A program made the translations under genes and the position numbers. 64,000 bases of DNA from Alectoria sarmentosa (lineage: Eukaryota; Ascomycota; Lecanoromycetes; Lecanorales; Parmeliaceae): contig WOGZ01000187.1 of NCBI GenBank assembly GCA_009733775.1, positions 1 to 64,000 on the forward strand, in the 5' to 3' direction. A model generated the notes under the pieces. The model was not told the origin of the DNA. It was given only the letters and a program-made list of their open reading frames with translations, and did not search any database. Positions 55,335 through 64,000 of this stretch are shown piece after piece. Positions within the stretch are counted from its first letter, which is position 1. Each line of letters opens with the position of its first letter.

Positions 55335-55668
55335 CTAGAGACTTTTGACATTACCCTTCAACGTCTTGACGTCGTCTTTCATCTCTTTAAGGTAGCCGTC
55401 AATCTTATCGAGCGAGCCATTCATCTTGTCAAGTAGGCCACCGATCTCGTCGAGCCGACCTTCTGGATTATTTTCCATCTTCTCGAGCCGACCTCTTAGA
55501 TTATTGAGCCGACGTCGAAACAAGATAGGCATTCCCAGCAACCCCGAGCGCCGTCAGGGATGCCGGATACACGAAACTTGTAAGAACTTGACGAGCGTAT
55601 CAGTAGCCGTGATTCGTACCCGTTACTGTGGTAGGAAACTTACAATTAGGAAGGATTGGAGCCACCAT
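55335..55668 (-). pseudogene. Disrupted small coiled-coil gene
   Basis: A first exon MVAPILPN (55668-55644) with a good GTAAGT donor is followed by three differently framed pieces. One reads SLTALGVAGNAYLV; the next, shifted by one base in a T-run, reads RRRLNNLRGRLEKMENN and continues with heptad-like D/E/K/L repeats (LDEIGGLLDKMNGSLDKIDG). The pieces together recall a small fungal family with an N-terminal hydrophobic segment and a coiled-coil tail, but no single splice pattern I tried keeps all of them in frame. I therefore take it as a gene broken by frameshifts. It lies between the repeat B copies. Confidence 0.4.
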
Positions 55669-56252
55669 TATTGTGAGATCAGCAGGGGATGAGAAAAAGA
55701 TTCTATAGCAAAAATAATGCGCAGAGAGGGAGAAATAGGTAGGCGAGATATGAAAATGGTAATGTGTCCCACTGACATTAAGTCGGAGTCTGGTAGCCAG
55801 ACAAGAACACAAAATTTAACAGTCCTAAGAAACCCTGGTCTTCTGATTTTGACATACTTTTGAAAATCTCGACCAGAATAAATTGACGTTCGTCTCGAAC
55901 CGTCTCAAAATAAGACAGCCAAAACAGTCCAACCTCCCTTCAAGTCGACATTCATTTAAGGATAGTTTTGTTATAATTCTCCCATCTCTCTGGCAGCGCA
56001 ATTCTTGAGCAGCGCATTTTTTCAGACCTATAACATTTGAAGTGCCCATTTGCACGACTTTGCTCCATTTCTTTACGCAGAAGAGGATTTGGCTTTTACA
56101 AGTCGATGCCGAGGATGAGAACTTGATATGGTTTGCGCTAACGAGAGAAAAGCCACACTTAGATCGGCCCCGATTTTCCACTCTCACTCCTAATAATCTC
56201 GAAAACCACGATCTACCCCACTCCATACTCCTCATGTTCATCCCCTATTACC

Positions 56253-56456
56253 ATGTTCAAGCTGGCCCAAACATACGACCAGGTGGCGGCGGAGGATTCG
56301 CAAGCGGACTTGGATGACTGGCACGAGAAACCCATAGAGAGTATTAAAAGCAGACTTCACCACTTCAATCCACACTGGAGACCAGGCTTCTGCAAGAACG
56401 GATTACTCGGATCGATCGCCATAAACGCTGTACTTCTCATGATGTGTGGATGACTG
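56253..56456 (+). pseudogene. Possible UstYa-like (DUF3328) N-terminal fragment
   Basis: A 66-codon frame begins MFKLAQTYDQVAAEDSQADL, continues with DDWHEKPIES, and ends in a hydrophobic segment GLLGSIAINAVLLMMCG. This resembles the short cytosolic head and membrane anchor of UstYa-type proteins of fungal secondary metabolism. The stop follows at once, and the catalytic HxxHC motifs of that family are not found downstream, so it would be a truncated relic. The resemblance rests on a short segment only. Confidence 0.3.
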
Positions 56457-57335
56457 TATCTGAAGCTCAGAGTGCAAGTGCCACTTCTCATACGCGGCTT
56501 GGAGGCAAGAGACAACTCGTGCTTCCATGCTACGTAAGCTTAGAGTAGTGTCCTGACTTCAAGTCTAGTGCACACACCGCTCGCGCTCCATCGAGCGATC
56601 CAGCAACCTAAACAGCACTTGAGATAGCACAATCGGACCAGCGAAGTGCCCACGTTGAACAGGCAAATTATACTAAGAAGGCCGGGGGAGAGGAGAGTAA
56701 CCACGGCTGTATTCTTCATGCACTTTGAGTCTTAGCTACTGTAAGTGAATCCTACTGGGATTGAGGAACGCAAGAGGGGCCGAGATCTTCTCGGCCCACA
56801 AGATCCAGGCTCGTCAAGCAGAGCTGATGAGGTGATCCACGGCACGAGAAGCACGAGATCAATGAGTTGCAGCGCACGCTCCAGGTCGAGAAGGACAAGA
56901 ACAAGGATCTCTTCTGATTTGATAACTTAGTTTGGTAGACAGAACAGGAATCTTCTTGATGCACAAGAGAGAGAAGAAACACAAGAATGTCGGCGCCAAC
57001 CGGGAGCCCAGGAGGCCAAAAGACAAGATTGGCTTCAACAGAGAGAGTCATTTGATCTCCTGATAGGAGAAAAGGAGCAAGCCAAGGCGCTGGAGCATTA
57101 ATTGGGCAGCGAGCTCGCCACCACCGAAATGACCATAAGGCTACTGTGATACTATCTTATTGATAAATGTAATTGGCAATGAAAATTGTTACGAATGTAC
57201 CCACATAGACCTCAGGCGCTAGGATCGTTCAGCACCAGATCGGCTTCCCTTTTTATCCAGGACTAGCGTTCGGCAGAAGTCTTGCCCTTTACTTGTAAGG
57301 GCTAGGGGCTAGGAGACTCTGGATTGCCTTAGGTA
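56457..57335. other. Decayed sequence inside the repeat-bounded island
   Basis: No intact gene. A frame near 56,860-56,920 reads EINELQRTLQVEKDKNKDLF before a stop, which looks like a coiled-coil gene remnant. The rest is uninformative. Confidence 0.35.
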
Positions 57336-57627
57336 CGGAGGTGGGCACCAAAAGTCCTGCACATGCCAAGAAAAGGTTCCAGATGTCGGATAACGCCACG
57401 CCTGGACTCAGAGTCGCGGGGACAATGCGCTTAGAATCATGTCGGAACTGTCCCTGGTTTTACCCTAGTGTGGATGCAAGCCGCCCTATGAGGCCCAAAA
57501 CACGATCTGCGTTCAGTCTACGTGCTCCCAGAAAATACTTTTAGGGTCTTCAATTATAGGGCTGTCTTCCGAGATTAGGGCTCGGGCTGCCACTAGCGCT
57601 GTTCAGGACTTTTGGTGCAGACCTCCG
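57336..57627 (+). mobile_element. MITE with 24-bp TIRs and TA target duplication
   Basis: The 292-bp element begins CGGAGGTGGGCACCAAAAGT and ends with the inverted complement of CGGAGGTCTGCACCAAAAGT; the inverted repeats are 24 bp with two mismatches, both ending in CCTG/CAGG at the inner edge. TA dinucleotides flank it on both sides (57334-57335 and 57628-57629), as after Tc1/mariner-type insertion. It has no coding capacity, so it is a non-autonomous element. A degenerate second copy is at 21280-21510. Confidence 0.85.
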
Positions 57628-58063
57628 TACACTACTCTCTTATGCAGTACCCCATATTAGATAATTTGCGAGCAAACTATACTCTTTCAATCCTGATTGT
57701 GGTATCACATGCCTAGTTTTGTTTGTTCCTGTTCAAGCTCATCCTTTTATCCCGCTTCAAGCGTGCGTTTGTTCATCTCGAAATCTTGCCACCTTTTGAT
57801 TCTTTCAGAAAACTAAGTCTTCTATGATATCGAGTTCTTTGATCCAAGCATGCTGGTGTGGGCTAACGAAAAATATCATGATGTTTGGTCATTCTCACAA
57901 AGCGCAGTTGCAGATTGATCTAGTGTTTTTACTTGTGGGGGCCGCACAACGGATTAGTGGGGATCCCTGCCCCTGTGACAGCTACCCCACGAGCGAAGCC
58001 TTGCGCTCCTGAAGCCTTCATGCTGACTCCTACTTGCACACGCACCTCGTATGCAATGATATC
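57628..58063. other. Upstream region of the NLR gene
   Basis: These are 436 bp between the MITE and the receptor's start codon, presumably the promoter. I see no other gene or clear motif. Confidence 0.4.
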
Positions 58064-61000
58064 ATGGGTACAAGGACCACTTCGGACAATCTAGTGGCGC
58101 GTTATACCGATCCTCGCTATGGCATTCGCCAAGTGTACCCAAGCGCTGAACGACCACTGAAGGAGGGACAAAAGATCAACCTTGAGTACACTACGAATGT
58201 TCGTCTCTTCGCTTCTACAGCCTGCTGATGTATGACGACAGTGTAGTCTTCCTCCATGGCCTCAATGGCCATGCCCAAAGGACCTTTACCCACCCAGATA
58301 CACTCGTGTACTGGCCCCAGGACATGCTTCCTGAAAAGGTCCCTAGTGCTCGTATTCTGACCTACGGCTACAATTCCTCGACGAAGAATATTTTAGAGGG
58401 ACAAAACGTACTAGATATCGCTTTACAGTTGATGGTCAATCTGAAAGACCACCGTCGGGAGAAGGCCGAGAAACATCGAGACATCGTTCTCATATGCCAC
58501 AGCCTTGGCGGTATCATTGCCAAGAAAGCCATTCTCCTACATCAATCTTCAGAAGAGGGAAAAGCGATTCGGAACAGCATTGTCGGTATCATCTTCATGG
58601 GCACCCCGCATTGTGGTAGCGACCTTGCCAATATTGGTAGCGCTTTCGCCAATATTGCTTCGATGGTCATTGACATGCCCAAGTTATTGCTCAAGACCCT
58701 TTCGAAGAATTCTTCAGCATTATACGACATATCTCGTGAATTTGCCACCGTTACCTCAGATCTGAACTTGAAGCTGATCAGCTTCTACGAGCTTAATCCT
58801 TGTTCGCCGCCATGGTGGAAGGGAAAGTCGGTGGTTGTCGTGGATAAGCGTTCCGCCATTCTTGGGCTTCCTGGAGAAGAGATTGTTGCAGCGCATGCGA
58901 ATCACCGTGAAATCTGTAGATTTGGAGGAGAAGACGACCCTGCTTTCCGCCCTGTATGGACGAGGATTGACGACTTCGCCGCAGAAGCTGCACGCAAGGC
59001 TCAGCTCCAAGAAGATGTGTCAAAGCGTAGGATGATGTTACTCATTCCCACTTGACCGATGCTGACTAGATCCTAGTCCAGAACAAAACCTTCAACCTCA
59101 GGGTACGAGATACGACTAGTGACGTCGACGCCGATCTGATCCCCACGCCAACCCAAGTCCATGCAAATCGCAACAAGCATTGGAAGGTTCCATTCTTCCC
59201 TTGCTCCTCCTTCACGGGCCGGCAGGCGCTGTTGCAGCGAATTTTAAGTTATTTCGCTACCCACGACACAGAATCTCAACGGCGCTTTGCTATCTATGGA
59301 ATCGGAGGTGTGGGTGAGTACGGAGATGTCTTATACCACATGTTCCATCGTCTCGCTTTGTAGCTTCTTTTTAGCATCCTGCTGCTAATGCCCGGTCCAC
59401 AGGCAAGACACAGCTTGCTTTGACATTTGCGTTCCAGCAAAGGTCTAAGTACTCCGGCGTTTTCTTCCTTGACGCAGATTCCGAGACAACACTTCACGAA
59501 GATTTCTCCAAAATTCATGATGACCTCGATCTCGGCTGCCCAAAGGATAAAATAGGCGCTGTAAAGAGATGGTTCGATGTTGAGGACGATGTTAATTGGC
59601 TCTTGATTTTTGACAATGCCGACGAGTTGGAGTCATATCAGCTGACAGATTACTTTCCCTTATCCAAGGAAACACACATCATCCTAACGTCTCGGGACCC
59701 TAACGCTGCCGAGTTGACTTCTGATGGCCTGCTATTGGAGATGATGGAGCCCGAGGAGTCCAAGGCGTTGCTCATTTCCCGAGCGGGACTCAAAAATGCA
59801 TCAGCTAAGGACTTACAAGACGTAAACACAATTGTGGACGAGCTTTCGCATCTTCCCTTGGCCATTGATCAGGCAGGTGCTTATATCAGGACTCGAAAAT
59901 GCTCCCCAGCGGCATATATTCGACAGTTCGAAAATCAACGCGAGCGAGTCTTGAAGTTCTCACCAAAGCTTTCGTCATATAATAAATCAGTCATTACGGC
60001 ATGGGAGGTCTCGTTTTTACGCCTCGAAAGCGATATGGCAGTTGCAGCAAAACTCTTCCTCGTATTCTGCTATCTCGATTCCAAGCGAATCTCCGAAGAG
60101 CTACTGAAAGGTGCGGCACACCCTGTCCTTAAAATGGACAAAGACGGTAACGAACAAGAGACTGTCGCTGAGGACAATGGAGTTGAACCTGACCTGGTAG
60201 ACTTGATGATGGATGACGATGAGTTTGATGGTACTATAGAGAGAATGGTCTCTCTTTCACTAGTTCGAGAGTATACTGAGACAACAGGAGAGAAAGACAC
60301 GCGAATCTTCTCTTTACATCCCCTTGTGGCGTTTTGTGGCCGGGCTCGCGCAAAGCAGTCCCAGAAAAGAGAAGCCGCAGAACAAGCTATTTGTTTCCTA
60401 AGCCACGCGTTTCCGGAATGGTCAAGAGATTTCAGGTACGAAATCCAAGAATACTCCATGTCAGATTCACTAATACTTTCAGCATTGTCGAGTTTGGCCG
60501 GCTCACGCGTTCCCATCTGGATCGTTGTTTCCATTATATTGATAAGCCCCTTGAGTTCGGTAACGACCTGTCTCACGTGGCTAAGAAACTACTTCTCATA
60601 ATCTATTCTATCCGCACCATTCAAATGTTTGGGCTGAAACTCATAACAACGGAGGCCGACATACGGCTGTTAAAGACCGCCGAGAGCCTCCTCAAAAAGC
60701 ATGCTGACCCATATCTTGACGTCATGGGTGTCTTTGTCAAGGTTCGACAACTCATCAAAGAACATCCGGACCAGCCTGAACAAGTCGAAATATATATGGA
60801 GGAGTATTTCCAGCGCTCAAGCACCACAAAAGGCAGGGACCCCAATAATCCAGGCCACAAAGGTCGTTTCAATGCCGCGCTAGGTGATCTACGCAACTTC
60901 CGTGCAAGTATTCGACAGCGGCTTCAACGCGGCGATGCTCCCGATATGCTTCTCCATGACTGGAGCCCTGTAGTCCCCAGTCATCCGTCAACCCTCGAAC

Positions 61001-61764
61001 GAAATGCTAAGTGGTGGATCGATCGAAATGTGGGGACTTATCTCGTGGAAGCTGGTCAATTAGATGATGCAGAGCGTCTACTTTTGGGACATGTCTCGGA
61101 ATTTACCAAGGTCAACATGGAGGGCACGGATGAGCATCTAGCGGGCAGTGACCGACTGGCTCGTCTCTACTACACAAAGAGGGACTGGCCCAAAGCGAAA
61201 GGAGCCCTCTGGGGCCCTGTAGAGACGGCCAAGGACATTGGAAGAGAGATCGGGAGCTGGCATGTGCTACACTCCAATGTCCTCCTGCATGAGATTTTGG
61301 TCAATGGGGGAGACTTTGAGAAGGCAGAACGTTTGATTGGCGATTTGATCCCGACTTTGAAGGAAATGGCTTTGCCGGATATAACTGCCGGTCCGATATT
61401 TGCGGGGACTTGTCTGAGAGGGCAGATGGCGCACGTTCGTGAGGACTGGACTAGAGCGACTGAGCAGTGGAGATTAGCGATTACCGTGGGTAAGAGTGTT
61501 GGTTGGCCGGAAGAGGTGGGTCTCGCATTGCCCATATGCTCTCTCGAGGCCATAGAGTGGGAAAGGGGAAAGAGTAGGGGTGACAAAGGACAGCTGGCGG
61601 CGTGGAAAGAGAGACTGTTGGCTCGACGGATGGAGGCTGGCAAGGAGGAAGATTTCCTCGATGGCTTTGGTGAAGCGTGGAAAGAGACGCTGTTGGGAAG
61701 AGTGGAGGGAATCAAACGACAGTCACCAGACCGGGACCTATCAACGAGGTTGGCGGAATGTTGA
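58064..61764 (+). CDS. Fungal NLR: alpha/beta-hydrolase, NB-ARC, TPR-like repeats
   Basis: Five exons: 58064-58185, 58242-59026, 59077-59313, 59403-60435, 60483-61764; phases agree, 1152 residues. N-terminal domain (1-300): SesB-like alpha/beta-hydrolase with VVFLHGLNGHAQRTFTH, the nucleophile elbow ICHSLGGIIAKKA (Ser ~128) and FMGTPHCGSDLA. NB-ARC: GIGGVGKTQLALTF (P-loop ~376-383, cut by the third intron), NWLLIFDNAD (Walker B ~452), HIILTSRD, LSHLPLAIDQAGAYI, and FSLHPLV in the MHD position. The C-terminal ~450 residues are helical with degenerate TPR-like units (TYLVEAGQLDDAERLLLGHV; RLARLYYTKRDWPKAKGALW). Related fungal proteins act in heterokaryon incompatibility and are proposed innate-immune receptors; the trigger here is unknown. 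The second splice site (59026/59077) is the least certain. Confidence 0.82.
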
Positions 61765-62234
61765 AATGATCCCCACCACTTTAGCACTTGTGATGAAGAA
61801 TCGGTGGACCCATGGAGAAGGCAGGTGGGCCGTGCTTGGAGTTTGCATTGGATGGATATGTATGCGGCGTTGAATATGTCTTTTTTATAACTCACGATGG
61901 TATATAATGAAGGCAGAGGTTCTATGAACTAACATCGATACAAACAAACGTCTCAATGAGATCCCAGTATTGATTATCGAAACACTCACTGCTCACTCAA
62001 TGGCATCCTCGGCTACGGTACCCAGCCCAAACACCTAAAAGCGGTACCACACGTACTTCGGGGTGAGAGCACTGCACTGCACTGCACTGCACTGAGCTGA
62101 AATGGGAGTTAAGTATCACCATGTAGGTAAGTAGAATTCCGTGTCTGTGATTATTGTTGCGTATAGCTAGGCCTTTTTCCACCACCCAATCGAGACGACT
62201 AAGGTACTTACTTAGCTCAAAGTCCATCATCTGG

Positions 62235-62297
<63 letters not shown>

Positions 62298-62391
62298 AAC
62301 AACAACAATAAAGTTGCCGTTCGTTCGTTTATCAAAACTCGATTTTATTTATTTATTTAGATCTCTTTTCAGTAGTCTTTCTTGGTTGCGA
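61765..62391. repeat. Microsatellites downstream of the NLR gene
   Basis: (ACTGC)n of about five units lies at 62,068-62,095 and a long (CAA)n tract of about 23 units at 62,242-62,310, near-perfect apart from two CAATAA-type variants. No gene. Confidence 0.8.
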
Positions 62392-62534
62392 TCGAATCAT
62401 GTAGTGTACTTGAACCCTGGTCGAATCATGTGGAGTAGGTATACCCTGGTCGAATCATGTAGAGTACTTATGCCCTGGTCGAATCATGTAGGTATTTATA
62501 TCCTTTCGAATCATGTAGAGTACTTATACCGTGT
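62392..62534 (+). repeat. 29-bp minisatellite, five units
   Basis: The core TCGAATCATGTAGAGTACTT recurs with starts at 62392, 62421, 62450, 62479 and 62506; the first three spacings are exactly 29 and the last 27. The units differ by a few bases each, and each is followed by a variant of ATACCCTGG. Confidence 0.85.
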
Positions 62535-62844
62535 TTGAACGGAGCTCTGGTGACGTAGTGTGAGTGTGAGTGTGAGATTTTTTTTTTTTTTCTTTTTTCG
62601 GTCATCTCTCGGTGGTTCGTGCGCGATGGTGAGTAAGGCGATTTTCTCATAGATGATGAGGTATGTACGTTACGTTCGTTACAGTTATGATTAGTCGTAT
62701 ATAGGTCTTATGTATAGCGGAATGTCGGATGATGATGATTTTGGCTGATTGAGCTTTCTTGGGGGTTCTGTTGATGAGGGAAGTGAGCGCTGAGAAGAGA
62801 AGGCTGAGTGTTAATTGATTTGAGTTGAGTTGAGTTGTTGATGC

Positions 62845-62957
62845 AGTGCGCTTAGATGAATAAGGTAGGGCTACTTTCGGGCGCTACTGTATTGTTGAAT
62901 AAACCACTTTAGCTCCCCCGTTCCCTGCATTGGTCGATCATTCGGCCTTGTTGATTT
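62845..62957 (+). repeat. Dispersed repeat B, copy 2
   Basis: This is the same-orientation partner of 54927-55009: TGCGCTTAGATGA, TTTCGGGCGCTA, TAGCTCCCCCGT, CCCTGCATTGG, TCGATCATTCGGCC and TTGTTGATTTT in order. It carries about 25 extra bases between the two GC-rich arms, so the hairpin of copy 1 is opened out here. Confidence 0.6.
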
Positions 62958-63735
62958 TACTCCTACCTAGAGTAACCTCCTTCCAATATCTACTTAAATA
63001 ACTTGTCCTCGATTCTCAACGAAGTTGCTGGCTATATGTCCCGCTCGCTCGAAACGCATCTGTGTTTAGAGTATCCGAGGAGAATCTTGCACTATCCACG
63101 GCTTGAATACCTACATGCATTTTGGTGTGAACAGAGAGTGTTTTAATTCCGACAATTGCTGGCGAACACGTTGGCTTCGCAAACAATGCTTTCGAGATCA
63201 AACATCAACATGGACTAGGACAGAACCAATCTGGCCATCGAGAAGGGAGACTACCAACATGTTTTAGGCTGTTTCAACTCCTTATCGACTGTTTTGTTCG
63301 CGTGATGTTTGCTAGCGTTGAGTGGAGCGAACCCATGAATATTTATATTGGCCGTCTGGCTCTTCTTCTTTTTCTTGCACTGGCGTATACTGGAGGCGCA
63401 TAGGGAGATGGAATGCCCGTTCAAGGGCTCGTACGCCTTGACTGGGCCAGATCTCTGTTACTTAGTCTGAGGGGATTTGGTAACAGCTCCGGGGTACATG
63501 TATACACGAATGCGGTTAACAGGGGCTTTTCGTCCGGATGATCCGTCCGCTTCCATTGTCTGTTTTGAGAATTTGTTGCCTCGGTTGATCTCGTGGTAAG
63601 AGCGCCAAGTCCTTAGACTTGTCCAAAGATCTTCCAACATGAACAGATCCGCGCCGACAATTTCTCTCTCTTCTCCCCAGAAGACTGTGCGCAATGAATC
63701 AGCTACCGCCGGCCAGTTGGCCATCAACCCTAGGG
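62958..63735. other. Intergenic region
   Basis: No supported gene. A minus-strand frame (63724-63458) starts only 11 bp from the divergent F-box start and lacks family features. Confidence 0.35.
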
Positions 63736-64000
63736 ATGATCCCCCGATTCAAATATATTTCCCTGGAAATTAAAATAAAGATTATCAGCTACTTACAGAG
63801 ACCCGGTGATCTAAAAGCTCCATGTCTCACCTCAAAGCTCGTCCGCGAAATCGCCACTCCCTTCCTATACCAGACTGTCTCGTTGAAGTTGGGAGGTCTC
63901 AGGGACTCACACATAATTGGGCTCGCAAGCCCATTCAATCCTGGCATTATCCACCTCAACTTGAGCGTTGTGGAAGCTTCTAACGGTCTTGTGCGTCGCC
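63736..64000 (+). CDS. F-box protein, 5' part only
   Basis: The frame starts at ATG 63736 and runs off the window after 88 codons. The F-box begins early: FKYISLEIKIKIISYLQRPG, then LKAPCLTSKLVREIATPFLY followed by QTVSLKLGGLRD. The L-x-x-E-I-x-x-x-I-I-x-Y-L pattern and the FLYxTVSL strand are typical of F-box/LRR-type proteins expanded in Dothideomycetes. The usual Pro after the first Leu (LP) is replaced (ISLE), a minor deviation. Repeats, if present, lie beyond the window edge. Confidence 0.7.
   Translation, partial: MIPRFKYISLEIKIKIISYLQRPGDLKAPCLTSKLVREIATPFLYQTVSLKLGGLRDSHIIGLASPFNPGIIHLNLSVVEASNGLVRR

Noticed and set aside
62154..62360. Plus-strand frame with a long Asn run.
   Set aside because: It is created by translating the CAA microsatellite; no flanking coding sequence.
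63590..63640. tRNA-like D-arm (GTGGTAAGAGCG).
   Set aside because: No matching T-arm with a GTTCRANNC sequence and no acceptor-stem pairing.
63458..63724. Minus-strand 89-codon frame upstream of the last F-box gene.
   Set aside because: No recognisable family. It begins 11 bp from the divergent start of a better-supported gene.

Overview
The window is nuclear DNA of a filamentous ascomycete (Pezizomycotina; a Dothideomycete is my best guess). The evidence is: short 46-90 nt GT-AG introns with CTRAY-like branch points, closely packed genes on both strands, mitochondrial ribosomal proteins uS8m and Pet123/mS26, a Ste6-type pheromone exporter, many F-box proteins, and a fungal NLR with an alpha/beta-hydrolase N-terminus. 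The coordinates, frames and splice junctions were worked out by hand from the sequence. Family names come from recognised motifs, not from a search.

Layout. Bases 1-1080 are a very AT-rich, RIP-like tract. From 1.6 to 54.8 kb is a mostly ordinary gene arm: a metallophosphoesterase; a small protein with a duplicated 3' coding segment; a conserved fungal protein; a seven-exon DDX60-like helicase; two low-complexity conserved proteins; uS8m; a decayed metallo-beta-lactamase relic in a gene-poor stretch (17.2-21.7 kb); a coiled-coil protein; an FBXO31-like F-box protein; a single-pass membrane protein; Ste6; a PBDC1-like protein; an F-box protein; a small unknown; NOG2 and Pet123/mS26 on a shared promoter; a zinc-ribbon protein; a second gene-poor stretch (42.0-44.7 kb); a Cys-rich surface protein; a secreted protein; a GNAT acetyltransferase; a BTB protein; a secreted protein with a duplicated domain; and a TLC-domain membrane protein.

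From about 54.9 kb the character changes. Two direct copies of an ~80-115 bp repeat (54.93 and 62.85 kb) bracket about 8 kb that holds broken small genes, a MITE with 24-bp terminal inverted repeats and a TA duplication, and an intact 1152-residue hydrolase/NB-ARC/TPR-like receptor gene. Outside the second repeat copy an F-box gene runs off the window.

The most notable observations are: (1) at 3275-3397 a 51-bp C-terminal coding segment is duplicated in tandem with a 72-bp period. The outer copy can be reached by a 72-nt intron, so spliced and retained transcripts would end in near-identical peptides. The changes between the copies are mostly synonymous, so both look selected. (2) The NLR-type gene sits in a repeat-bounded island. 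(3) One MITE family has two copies 36 kb apart.
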